From Albimonas sp036154955 (GTDB taxonomy: Bacteria; Pseudomonadota; Alphaproteobacteria; Rhodobacterales; Rhodobacteraceae): 64,000 nt of DNA. The position numbers were made by a program, and so were the translations under genes. The DNA lies in contig JAYZWL010000152.1 in NCBI GenBank assembly GCA_036154955.1, positions 11,463-75,462 of the forward strand, in the 5' to 3' direction. The stretch's first letter is position 1. The number at the start of each line of letters is the position of its first letter. Shown in pieces: positions 25,536-34,627 of this stretch. The notes beneath the pieces are model-generated. The model had not been told where the DNA came from and did no database searches. It saw only the letters and a program-made list of their open reading frames with translations.

Positions 25536-27008
25536 TCAGGCGCCTGTCGGAGCGGCAAGCAGCCACAGTCCGAACAGGGTGTAAACCACCATGAACATCG
25601 CCGGCGCGATTTGCGAGCGCGCCGCGCGCCGGGGGTCGTCCAGCGCGTCCAGCGCGGCGAGATGGGCGCAGACCACGCCCGCGACATGCCCGGCCACGAC
25701 CGCTCCCGCCTGGATCAGCCAGATCAGCCGCACGCCCGCATAGGTGTTGAAGAAACCGGTGGTCACGTCGTTGCGGCCGAAATGGAAGCGCAGGAAGTCG
25801 ACCTCCATCGAGAACGGGTCGTTGAGCGCCGCGACCAGGTATTGCCCCTGCACCAGCGCCACCGGCAGGTAATGGGCGATGTGATAGGCCACGACGATGG
25901 GCGCGAGCGCGAGGCACAGGCCCGGCAGCGCCCGACGCGCCGTCGCCCGCGCCGCCGGGGTCCATCCCCCCGCCGCCGCCATCCCCCCCCAGGCGAGCGC
26001 CAGCCAGATCGCCGCCAGCGCCGCCGCGAAGCCCGCGAGGCCGAGCAGCGTCGCCCGCTCCACCGCCGAGCGGCCGGGGAATTCCAGCGGGTTGACCCCG
26101 ATCAGGGCGAGCCAGCGGAAGGTCTCGTTGAACCCGTCGAAGCCGCCCGCGCCCAGCGCGACCAGCGCCACAGCGCCGGCTCCGACCAGCGCCCGGTCGC
26201 GCACGGGGCCGAGGCCCGGAACCCGCAGCGCGCGCCGCCCGCCCCGGCGGGTCAAGGGGGCGACGGAGGCGAAGAGGCCCAGCCACACGGTCAGCCCGCA
26301 GGCCCGCCCGGGCGTCCTGGGGCCGAACACCACGGTCAGGGCCAGCATCGCGGCGGCGTAGACGCCCATCGCCGTGGCGGCGCGGGCCGGGTCCTGCGGG
26401 GCGGGGTCGGCGAGCATGAAGCCCATGAAGGCCAGCCAGGTCGCCGCCGCCGGCCATCGCCCCAGCCCCCGCGGCCAGCGCCGGGCCAGGCGCGGCGCCG
26501 CCCGGCGAATCAGCCGCGCCGGCCCGGTCCAGGGGTTCAGCCAGGCCCAGAGGTCGCCGAACGCCGCCTGCGCCAGCGGCAGGATCGCCAGCGCCCCGGT
26601 CCACAGCATCAGCGGCGCGAGGTTCACCAGCGGGTCGCGCGACCCGAAATGCCCCAGCGCCACCAGTCCCGCGACCAGCAGCGCCATGGCGCAGGAGACG
26701 ACGTCGCGCGCCCCGCGCCGCATCCGCCGCGCGCCCGGCCCGCGCGGCCCCGCCGGCAGGCGCAGCCGCGCGCCGGCCAGCCCGCGCAGCGCCGCGGGCG
26801 GCGCGACGGCCAGCGCCAGCGCGGTCAGCGCCACCACCGCGGTTCCGGCGGGCGCCCAGATCTCGGTCGGCAGAAGCTGCGCCATGGCCCGCCCGCCGAC
26901 ATGCGCCGCCGCCGGTCCGGCGAGGCCGAGCGCCGCGAGGCTTGCGAGGACCGCGAGGGCCGGGGACCGACGGGGAAGCGCGGCCGAAAGGATCGGGATC
27001 GAGTTCAT
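25536..27008 (-). CDS. Polytopic membrane protein of unknown function
   Basis: 490 residues, not recognised. A cleavable-looking N-terminal signal (LAVLASLAALGLAGPAAAHVGG) is followed by about ten hydrophobic segments. Distinctive loops are FGDLWAWLNPWTGPARLIRR (about 160-180), ETFRWLALIGVNPLEFPGRSAVERATLLG (about 295-325), YHIAHYLPVALVQGQYLVAALNDPFSM and NTYAGVRLIWLIQAG. Paired histidines in YHIAHY within a membrane segment could bind a metal or heme, but this is only a possibility. It lies downstream of nothing recognisable and upstream of the importer operon promoter, on the same strand as the importer. Codon use is like the neighbours. Confidence 0.75.
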   Translation of the reverse strand: MNSIPILSAALPRRSPALAVLASLAALGLAGPAAAHVGGRAMAQLLPTEIWAPAGTAVVALTALALAVAPPAALRGLAGARLRLPAGPRGPGARRMRRGARDVVSCAMALLVAGLVALGHFGSRDPLVNLAPLMLWTGALAILPLAQAAFGDLWAWLNPWTGPARLIRRAAPRLARRWPRGLGRWPAAATWLAFMGFMLADPAPQDPARAATAMGVYAAAMLALTVVFGPRTPGRACGLTVWLGLFASVAPLTRRGGRRALRVPGLGPVRDRALVGAGAVALVALGAGGFDGFNETFRWLALIGVNPLEFPGRSAVERATLLGLAGFAAALAAIWLALAWGGMAAAGGWTPAARATARRALPGLCLALAPIVVAYHIAHYLPVALVQGQYLVAALNDPFSMEVDFLRFHFGRNDVTTGFFNTYAGVRLIWLIQAGAVVAGHVAGVVCAHLAALDALDDPRRAARSQIAPAMFMVVYTLFGLWLLAAPTGA

Positions 27009-27117
27009 CCGCCCAGCCCGCCCCAGCCGCGCGCCTCACGCAAGGCGCGCGTCGCCGCGGCAGGCGCGCGGCGCGTCCCTCCCGCACCCGGCTCCGCCCG
27101 GCGCCCGGCCGCCCCGT

Positions 27118-27162
27118 CGCGCGGGCGCCCGGCCGACGCGCTCGTCCGGGTCGTCGCGCGGC
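27118..27162. repeat. Dispersed 45-bp arm-paired repeat, copy 2
   Basis: CGCGCGGGCG ... GGGTCGTCGCGCGGC, exactly 45 bp as in the other copies. Its last ten bases (GTCGCGCGGC) are also the first ten of the tandem-array unit that follows. Confidence 0.65.
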
Positions 27163-27287
27163 ATCGCGCGCCCCAAGCGGTCGCGCGGCATCGCGCGCCC
27201 CAAGCGATCGCGCGGCATCGCGCGCCGCAAGCCATCGCGCGGCATCGCGCGCCCCAAGCGGTCGCGCGGCATCGCGCGCAGGCGCCG
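27153..27287. repeat. 27-bp tandem repeat, about 4.5 units
   Basis: The unit begins GTCGCGCGGCATCGCGCGCC and ends CCAAGCG. Units start at 27153, 27180, 27207, 27234 and 27261. Units 1 and 2 are identical, unit 3 has four changes, unit 4 has one, and unit 5 diverges after 19 bases. No spacers exist, so this is a minisatellite rather than a CRISPR. Confidence 0.85.
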
Positions 27288-27466
27288 GTCAACGCCCTCG
27301 ATGCGCGAAATCGGGACGACGCGGCCTCCGTGCCCTCCCGGGCCGCCCGCTCCGCGCGACATCCCCCCGCTTGTCGGCCCGCGCCGAATCCCCGACCCTC
27401 GCCCCGCCCGAAGATGCCGCCCGACGACGCCGCCCGACGACGCCGCCCCATCCCAGCGAGGACCCC

Positions 27467-28075
27467 ATGCGCCCCGAGACCCACGCCCTCATCGTCATCG
27501 ACGTCCAGGCGGACTTCTGCCCCGGCGGCCGGCTCGCCGTGGCCGACGGCGACGCGGTGGTCGCCCCGATCAACGCGCTGATGGCCGAATTCCCGACCGT
27601 GATCCTCTCGCAGGACTGGCACCCCGCGGACCATCTCTCCTTCGCCGACAACCATCCCGGCAAGGCGCCGTTCGAGACGATCGAGGCTCCCTACGGGCCC
27701 CAGGTCCTCTGGCCCGCCCATTGCGTGCAGGGGACGGAGGGGGCCGCGTTCCACCCGGGGCTGGAGGCCGACCGCGCCGACCTGATCCTGCGCAAGGGCT
27801 TCCGGCGGGAAATCGACAGCTATTCGGCCTTTCAGGAGAACGACCGCGCCACGCCCACCGGGCTCGCGGGTTACCTGCGCGAGCGCGGGCTGACCGACCT
27901 GACCTTCGCCGGCCTCGCCACCGATTTCTGCGTGCGCTGGTCGGCGGTGGACGCGGCCCGGCTGGGGTTCCGCGCCGCGGTGGCGCTGGGGGCCTGCCGG
28001 GCCATCGACCTCGACGGTTCGCTCGACGCGGCCCTGGCGGAGATGCGCGGCGCGGGCGTGGAGCTGGCGGAATGA
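27467..28075 (+). CDS. pncA: Nicotinamidase
   Basis: 202 residues. It hydrolyses nicotinamide to nicotinate and ammonia, feeding PncB. The isochorismatase-fold catalytic triad is visible as D12 (VIDVQADF), K110 (LILRKGF) and C155 (ATDFCVRW); the metal site is D50/H52 (QDWHP) and H85 (WPAHC). The cis-peptide region before the cysteine is normal. The ATG at 27467 follows GCGAGGA. It overlaps the PHP gene by four bases (ATGA), so the two are co-expressed. A related pyrazinamidase activity is usual for the family. Confidence 0.95.
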   Translation: MRPETHALIVIDVQADFCPGGRLAVADGDAVVAPINALMAEFPTVILSQDWHPADHLSFADNHPGKAPFETIEAPYGPQVLWPAHCVQGTEGAAFHPGLEADRADLILRKGFRREIDSYSAFQENDRATPTGLAGYLRERGLTDLTFAGLATDFCVRWSAVDAARLGFRAAVALGACRAIDLDGSLDAALAEMRGAGVELAE

Positions 28076-29010
28076 CCGCCGCCTTCGTCCCCGGCGCCTT
28101 CGCCGCGCCGGGCCGCTTCTGGCGGGGCAACCTGCACGCCCATTCCGACCTATCGGACGGCGCCCTGCCCCCGGCCGAGGTCTGCCGGCGCTACGCCGCC
28201 GAGGGCTACGACTTCCTCGCGCTCACCGACCATTTCGTCGGCCGCTTCGGCTACCCGATCGCCGACACCACGCCCTTCCGCACCAACGCCTTCGCCACGA
28301 TCCTCGGGGCGGAGATCCATTCCGGCGCCATGGCCAACGGCGAGCTCTGGCATATCCTCGCCGTGGGGCTTCCGCCGGATTTCGCGCCGTCGAACTCGCC
28401 CGACTTCCGCCCCGTGCCCGGGCAGGAGACCGGGGCGCAGATCGCCGCCCGCGCCCGCGCCGCCGGGGCCTTCGTCGCCATCGCCCATCCGCAATGGTCC
28501 GGCCTGACGCTGGAGGACGCGCGGACCATCGAGGCCGCCCATGCGGTGGAGGTCTACAACCACGGCTGCTTCGCCGGCGCCGACCGGGCCGACGGGTTCC
28601 ACATGCTCGACCTGCTGCTGTCGGAGGGCCGCGACCTGACCGCCATCGCCACCGACGACAGCCATTTCACCGAGCCCGACCATTTCGGCGGCTGGGTGAT
28701 GGCGAAGGCCGAGGCGAACGACCCCGACGCCCTGCTCGCCGCGCTGAAGCGGGGCGACCACTATTCCACGCAGGGCCCGGAATTGCGGATGATCGAGGTC
28801 GAGGCCGAGCGGGTGCGGGTCGAATGTTCGGCCTGCGTCTCGGTGATCGTGCAGGGCGCGGGCTCCGCCGCGCGGGCCGTGCATGGCGAGAGCCTGACGC
28901 GGGCCGAGGTCGAGCTCGGCCGCCTCGCCGCCTCGCCCTGGCTGCGGGTTACGGTGGTCGACCGGGCGGGCAAGCGCGCCTGGTCTAACCCGGTGCGACG
29001 GGCGGGCTGA
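28072..29010 (+). CDS. PHP-domain metal-dependent hydrolase
   Basis: 312 residues. The PHP metal-binding signatures are RGNLHAHSDLSDG (H22, H24), LALTDHF, ILGAEIHSG, AIAHPQW, VYNHGC and ATDDSHF, all intact. The domain occupies about residues 15-235; the C-terminal 75 residues are a beta-rich tail. PHP enzymes are phosphoesterases or amide/ester hydrolases. Translationally coupled to pncA, which hints at a role in nicotinamide or nucleotide turnover, or at hydrolysis in the neighbouring catabolic pathway. No specific substrate can be assigned. Confidence 0.86.
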   Translation: MTAAFVPGAFAAPGRFWRGNLHAHSDLSDGALPPAEVCRRYAAEGYDFLALTDHFVGRFGYPIADTTPFRTNAFATILGAEIHSGAMANGELWHILAVGLPPDFAPSNSPDFRPVPGQETGAQIAARARAAGAFVAIAHPQWSGLTLEDARTIEAAHAVEVYNHGCFAGADRADGFHMLDLLLSEGRDLTAIATDDSHFTEPDHFGGWVMAKAEANDPDALLAALKRGDHYSTQGPELRMIEVEAERVRVECSACVSVIVQGAGSAARAVHGESLTRAEVELGRLAASPWLRVTVVDRAGKRAWSNPVRRAG

Positions 29011-29062
29011 GGCGACCGGGGGCCCGAGGCGACGGCGCGGCCGGGCGCGACCGTTCCCGCGC

Positions 29063-29107
29063 CGCGCGGGCGCCCGGGCGACGCCCTCGGGCGGGTCGTC
29101 GCGCGGC
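29063..29107. repeat. Dispersed 45-bp arm-paired repeat, copy 3
   Basis: CGCGCGGGCG ... GGGTCGTCGCGCGGC, 45 bp, in the gap after the PHP gene. Confidence 0.65.
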
Positions 29108-29184
29108 CCAGCGCGCGGATGGAAGCCGCGCAGCCTCCTGCGGAGACCTCTCGCGATGCGCCGGCGATGGCACGCGCCGGCGCC

Positions 29185-29256
29185 GCGCCCCCGAACTGAT
29201 CCGGGGCCTCTCGCCGCTGGCCGCCCGCGCGAGGCCCCGGGTCAAGCCCGGGGCGC
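29185..29256. repeat. Large dispersed palindrome, copy 2
   Basis: The left arm GCGCCCCCGAACTGATCCGG is inverted with respect to GTCAAGCCCGGGGCGC on the right. Same family as 16524-16598, again placed between two convergent genes, where it would end both transcripts. Confidence 0.6.
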
Positions 29257-29272
29257 GGGGGACCGCCGACGT

Positions 29273-30000
29273 TCAGGCCAGGGTGAACAGAGGCCGGAAT
29301 TCGGTCATGTCGTCGAAGACGCAGACCTCCGGCGCGCCGATCTCCACCACCGGCATCGCCGCCAGCAGCGCGGCCTCGGCCGCGTCGAGCGCCGCGTCAT
29401 GGGCCTCGGCGACCTCGGCCGTCTCCGGCCAGGCGATCAGGTAGGCCAGCGAGATATGGAACGGGTAGCTCGCGCGCCCGGGCCGATGCGCGAGCCCCGT
29501 GCGCGCCGCGATCCGGTCGCGCATGGCGCGCAGGCGGGCGTCCTCGGCCGGGGTCTCGCCCGCCAGCGCCACGCCCATGCCGCCGGAGGAGGCGTAGATC
29601 CCCCGCACCGCCAGCCGGAACGGGAAGGCCTCCCCGGTCGCGAAGCCGCGCAGGCGGTCGGTGACGGCGGCGTCGGCCTCCGCCGCCGGCAGGTCGGGGG
29701 CGAGGCCCTCGGGCCAGCGCTCGGCCTCCCGGCGGTTGTGCAGGACCAGGTCGAACTGGGTCATGTGGAAGGAGGTCGGCGGCAGGAAGGCCCAGAACCG
29801 CGCGAGCCCGGCCGCGGCCAGCGCCTCATGCACCGCCGACAGCGCCGCGACCGCGGCCGGCGCGCGGACATGGCCGATCACCGTGGCGCCGCCGTCGGGC
29901 AGCGCCCTCCCCTCAGCGTCGAACCGCTTGCCGAGCCAGACGGGCGGATGCGCCCCGGCCTCCGACGCAAGCCCGGGGGCCAGCCGCGGCTGCGCGCCGC

Positions 30001-30004
<4 letters not shown>
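29273..30004 (-). CDS. DUF1868-type 2H phosphoesterase
   Basis: 243 residues. Two H-x-[TS] motifs of the 2H phosphoesterase fold are present, FHMTQFD and FHISLAYL, at the expected spacing. The N-terminal LGKRFDAEGRALPDGGATVIGHV and the LPPTSFHM block match DUF1868 proteins. 2H enzymes open cyclic phosphates or cut 2'-5' or related phosphodiesters. The start overlaps the ugpC stop (ATGA), which makes it the last gene of a ugp importer operon, in the slot where ugpQ (glycerophosphodiesterase) often sits. A role in hydrolysing an imported phosphodiester is inferred. Confidence 0.82.
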
Positions 30005-31124
<1,120 letters not shown>

Positions 31125-31128
<4 letters not shown>

Positions 31129-32036
31129 TTCTCGGTCTCCACGAGGCCCTTGATGAACATGCGCTGGAACACCAGCACCACCAGCGCCGGCGGCGCCATG
31201 GCGAGGATGGCGAGCGCCAGGGCCTGGTTGTAGTCGGGGATGTTCGCGCCGATCCACACCTGGAGGATCTGGCGGATGCCGCGGACGATGGTGAACATGC
31301 CCTCGTCGGTGGTCATCAGCGCGGGCCACAGATACTGGTTCCAGCCCACCACGAACATGATGATGAAGATCGCCGCGATCATGGTCCGGCTCAGCGGCAC
31401 GAGGATGTCGACGAAGAAGCGGAAGGGCCCGGCGCCGTCGATGCGCGCGGCCTCCAGCAGCTCGTCGGGGACGGAGCGGAAGAACTGCCGGAAGAAGAAG
31501 GTGGCGGTGGCCGACGCGATCAGCGGCAGGATCAGGCCGGACCAGGTGTTGAGCATCCCGAGGCTCTGCACCACCTCGTAGGAGGGCAGGATCCGCACCT
31601 CCAGCGGCAGGAGGAGCGTGGAGAAGATCACCCAGAAGGCCAGGCTCGCGAAGGGAAAGCGGAAATAGACGATGGCGTAGGCGGCGAGCATGGAGATCAC
31701 GATCTTGCCCACCGCGAAGCCCATGCCAAGCAGCACGGAATTCCACATCATCAGCCCGCCGGTCACCTCGCCGGTGAAGCCGCCGCCCTTGAACATGACC
31801 GTCTCGTAGGTGCTGAGGAATTCGCCCCCCCAGCCGATCTGCAGCCCCTCGGAATGGATCACCACCGGATCGAAGGTCGAGGACATGAAGGCCACCGCCA
31901 TCGGCCCGCACATCAGCAGGACGCCGAGGATCAGCACCACGTGATGGGCGATCTGCACCCGCTGGCGGGCCCGGTTCACCGGGCGGACGCGGGGGGCGGG
32001 GTCGGAGACGGAGGCGGGGTCGGCGAGGGCGGTCAT
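31125..32036 (-). CDS. ugpE: ABC transporter permease, UgpE type
   Basis: 303 residues, six membrane segments. The inner-membrane coupling motif is EAARIDGAGPFRFFVDILVPLS near residues 197-218, followed by WNQYLWPALMTTDEGMFTI, which is typical of UgpE. A polar N-terminal tail of 28 residues precedes the first helix. Partner of UgpA, ten bases downstream of it. Confidence 0.9.
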
Positions 32037-32046
32037 CTCGGGCTCC

Positions 32047-32928
32047 TCAGGAATAATGCACGCGCCGCTCGATCAGGCGGAACTGCACGATGGTCAGGGC
32101 GAAGACCGCGATCATCAGGATCACCGACTGCGCCGAGGAGCCGCCGAGGTCCTGCCCCCGGAAGCCGTCGAGAAACACCTTGTAGACCAACGTCACCGGG
32201 TTGTTCCCCGGCTCCCCCTTCAGCATCACGTCGAGCACGCCGAAGGTCTCGAAGAAGGCGTAGGTGATGTTGATGACCAGCAGGAAGAAGCTGGTGGGGG
32301 CGAGCAGCGGGAACACCACCGTCCAGAACCGGCGGGCGGGGGAGCGGCAGTCGATCGAGGCCGCCTCGCGCAGGGAATTGGGGATGCCCTGCAGGCCGGA
32401 CAGGAAGAAGATGAAGTTGACCGGGATCTGCTTCCACGCCGCCACGGTGATCATCGCGACCGCGGTGTCGAAATAGGAGACGCCCACCTGCATCTCCCAG
32501 CCGAGCCAGTTCGCGAAGGCGTTGAGCGGGCCGATATGCTGGTCGAACATCATCACCCCGATCAGGCCGGCGACCGGGGGCGCGATGGCGTAGACCCACA
32601 TCAGCGCGGTCTTGTAGGACCCCGCCCCGCGCAGCACCGCGTCGGCCGACACCGCCAGCGCCAGCGCGACGCCCAGCGAGATCACGCAGATCGCCAGCGT
32701 GAAGACCGCGGTGAACCGGGCCGAGCGGCCGTAGTCGGCCGAGGAGGTCGAATCCACGTAGTTGTCGAAGCCCACGAAGGTGGCGTTCCCGAAGAACGGG
32801 TCCTCCAGGTAGAAGGACGACCGCAACGCCTCCCCCGCCGGCCACAGGAAGAACACCGCGACGATGATCAGCTGCGGCGCAAGCAGCAGGTAGGGCGTCC
32901 AGGACGCGCCGAACTGCACCTTCTTCAT
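32047..32928 (-). CDS. ugpA: ABC transporter permease, UgpA type
   Basis: 293 residues with six membrane segments, opening KKVQFGASWTPYLLLAPQLIIVAVFFLWPAGEALRSSF as UgpA does. The coupling motif reads EAASIDCRSPARRFWTVVFPLL; the glycine usual after ID is cysteine here, a small oddity. FETFGVLDVMLKGEPGN near the C-terminus also fits. Lies 189 bases downstream of ugpB with a strong hairpin in between. Confidence 0.9.
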   Translation of the reverse strand: MKKVQFGASWTPYLLLAPQLIIVAVFFLWPAGEALRSSFYLEDPFFGNATFVGFDNYVDSTSSADYGRSARFTAVFTLAICVISLGVALALAVSADAVLRGAGSYKTALMWVYAIAPPVAGLIGVMMFDQHIGPLNAFANWLGWEMQVGVSYFDTAVAMITVAAWKQIPVNFIFFLSGLQGIPNSLREAASIDCRSPARRFWTVVFPLLAPTSFFLLVINITYAFFETFGVLDVMLKGEPGNNPVTLVYKVFLDGFRGQDLGGSSAQSVILMIAVFALTIVQFRLIERRVHYS

Positions 32929-33082
32929 GGGGCGGGGCTCCGGTCGGGGGTCGGGGAAAGGGTCGGAAGGGCGTCGCCCCCGGCCGGAAGGGCGGAGGGC
33001 GAGGCGGGCGGCGGGGGGAGCGTCAGGGAACGCGACGCGACGCTCGGACAGGCGCGCAGGAAACGGGGGTCCGGGAACGGGA

Positions 33083-33109
33083 CGCGGCCGGGGAACGCCC
33101 CCGGCCGCG
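33083..33109 (-). terminator. Strong hairpin between ugpB and ugpA
   Basis: Perfect 11-bp stem CGCGGCCGGGG/CCCCGGCCGCG with a 5-base loop, nine bases past the ugpB stop. No U-run. Such hairpins after a receptor gene usually favour receptor over permease mRNA. Confidence 0.6.
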
Positions 33110-33117
33110 GCGCCGGC

Positions 33118-34428
33118 TCAGCCGGAGGTCTTGGCGAACCGCTCCAGCAGCTTGTCGCCCTCGGCGTCGATGGTCTTGAGCGCCTCGTCGACCGAGGTCT
33201 CGCCGGCGAACACCTTGCCGAACTCGCGGTTCATCACGTCGCGGATCTGGACGTAGAAGCCCATCCGGTAGCCCTTGGTCCACTCGCCGCCGGGCAGGGA
33301 GAGCTGGAGGATGCCGGTCTCGGCCGCGGGGGCCTCGGCGTAGTAGCCGTCCGACTTGGCCAGCTCATAGGCCGCGGTGGTGATCGGAACGTAGCCGGTT
33401 TCCTTGTGCCAGTAATACTGGATCTCCGGCGAGGTCAGGAACTCGAAGAACGCGGCCGAGGCCTTGTTCTGATCCGCCGGATGGCCGGCCAGGGCGAACA
33501 GCGCCGCGCCGCCGATGAAGGTGGTGCCGCCGGCGCCCTCGACGTCGCCCCAGTAGGGCAGGTAGGTGGCCGAGAACGGGGCCTTCATCGACTTGGTCAG
33601 ACCGCCGAAGGAACCCGAGGAGCCGAGCCACATGGCGACCTGGCCGTTCTCGAACGGGGCCTGGTTGTCGGACCAGCCGGCGCCGTAATAGCCGAACAGG
33701 CCCTCGTCCTTCCACTCCTTGAGCTTCTCGAAGTGGCGCTTCAGCTCCGGGGTCTGGGACAGCAGCAGCTTGGTGCCCTCGGCGCCCTCGTAGCCGTTGT
33801 CGTTGGTCGCGAACTGGAGGTTGTGGCGGGAGAAGAAGTTCTCCACGAAGATCCAGGGCGTGTGGCTCTGGGCGAGCGGGACGTAGCCGGCTTCCTTGAG
33901 ATTCGGCGCGATCTCCTCGAACTCCTCCCAGGTCTTGGGGGGCTGGACGCCGGCCTTCTCCAGCGCCTCGGTGTTGTAATACATCACCGGGGTCGAGGAG
34001 TTGAACGGCATGCCGACCATCTTGCCGGCGGCGTCGGCGTAGAAGTAGCGCACGCCCTCGATGTAGTCGTTCACGTCGAACGCCACGCCGTTCTGCTTCA
34101 GCAGATCCTCGGCCGGCAGCACCGCGCCCTTGGCGCCGATGATGGTGGCGGAGCCGGCGTCGAACACCTGCACGATGTTGGGCTGCTCGCCGGCGCGGAA
34201 CGCGGCGATGGTCGCGGTCAGCGTCTCTTCGTAGTTGCCCTTGTAGATCGGGGTGATCTTGTAGTCGGACTGGCTGTCGTTGAAGCGGGTGGCGATCTCG
34301 TTGACCACCTCGCCCAGACGGCCGCCCATGGCGTGCCACCAGGAGATTTCGGTCTGGGCCTGGGCGGCGCCGGCGGCGAAGGCCATCGCGGGGGCCAGCG
34401 CGGCGGCGAGCAGCTTGCTGCGAAGCAT
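33118..34428 (-). CDS. ugpB: ABC transporter substrate-binding protein, UgpB type
   Basis: 436 residues. Sec signal MLRSKLLAAALAPAMAFAAGAAQAQ, then TEISWWHAMGGRLGEVVNEIATRFN, the UgpB opening. PFNSSTPVMYYNTEALEKAG and SHTPWIFVENFFSRHN are further family blocks. The ligand in characterised systems is sn-glycerol-3-phosphate or a glycerophosphodiester. First gene of the operon ugpB-A-E-C plus the 2H phosphoesterase. A direct repeat upstream (34476-34510) may be its operator. Confidence 0.88.
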   Translation of the reverse strand: MLRSKLLAAALAPAMAFAAGAAQAQTEISWWHAMGGRLGEVVNEIATRFNDSQSDYKITPIYKGNYEETLTATIAAFRAGEQPNIVQVFDAGSATIIGAKGAVLPAEDLLKQNGVAFDVNDYIEGVRYFYADAAGKMVGMPFNSSTPVMYYNTEALEKAGVQPPKTWEEFEEIAPNLKEAGYVPLAQSHTPWIFVENFFSRHNLQFATNDNGYEGAEGTKLLLSQTPELKRHFEKLKEWKDEGLFGYYGAGWSDNQAPFENGQVAMWLGSSGSFGGLTKSMKAPFSATYLPYWGDVEGAGGTTFIGGAALFALAGHPADQNKASAAFFEFLTSPEIQYYWHKETGYVPITTAAYELAKSDGYYAEAPAAETGILQLSLPGGEWTKGYRMGFYVQIRDVMNREFGKVFAGETSVDEALKTIDAEGDKLLERFAKTSG

Positions 34429-34475
34429 GGACGTCTCCGTTGTCGTCGGGAGGGTGCGGGGCCTGAGCCCTAGTC

Positions 34476-34510
34476 CGGCTTCATGTCGTCCCGGTCTCGG
34501 TTTCATGTCG
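34476..34510. promoter_or_regulatory. Direct repeat CGGYTTCATGTCG upstream of ugpB
   Basis: Two 13-bp copies (34476-34488 and 34498-34510) differing at one base, 22 bp apart, that is two helix turns, and about 50-80 bases upstream of ugpB. A tandem-binding activator is plausible. It does not match a Pho box. Confidence 0.45.
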
Positions 34511-34627
34511 GTTCGACGACGATCCCCGCACGCGGCGCCGCCTCCGGTCGCCGCGCGCGTCAACCAATCCTGAACTTCCGCGCCTTATCCCGGGCCGTCT
34601 CTGCGAGGATGAGGCGGGAGGACGGGC

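Larger units (their letters stand above)
27009..27466. other. Gene-free stretch with a dispersed repeat and a tandem array
   Basis: 458 bp between the divergent membrane protein gene and pncA. It contains the 45-bp repeat at 27118-27162, continuous with a 27-bp tandem array at 27153-27287. The open frames across the array encode simple arginine-rich repeats on both strands and are not credible proteins. The segment before pncA (27400-27460) has a CCCGACGACGCCG triplet-like repetition. Confidence 0.5.

Noticed and set aside
27153..27287. CRISPR-like array
   Set aside because: The units are directly adjacent with no spacers, only 27 bp long, and no cas genes are present. It is a minisatellite.
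27036..27362. Open frames encoding repeated arginine-rich peptides across the tandem array
   Set aside because: Both strands stay open only because the 27-bp unit is a multiple of three; there is no ribosome site or family resemblance.
5226..29010. Recently transferred genomic island
   Set aside because: Base composition and codon use match the rest of the window, and there is no integrase, tRNA-bounded end or direct repeat at the edges.
34476..34510. Pho box before ugpB
   Set aside because: The repeated unit does not fit CTGTCAT in either orientation, although the helical spacing is suggestive.
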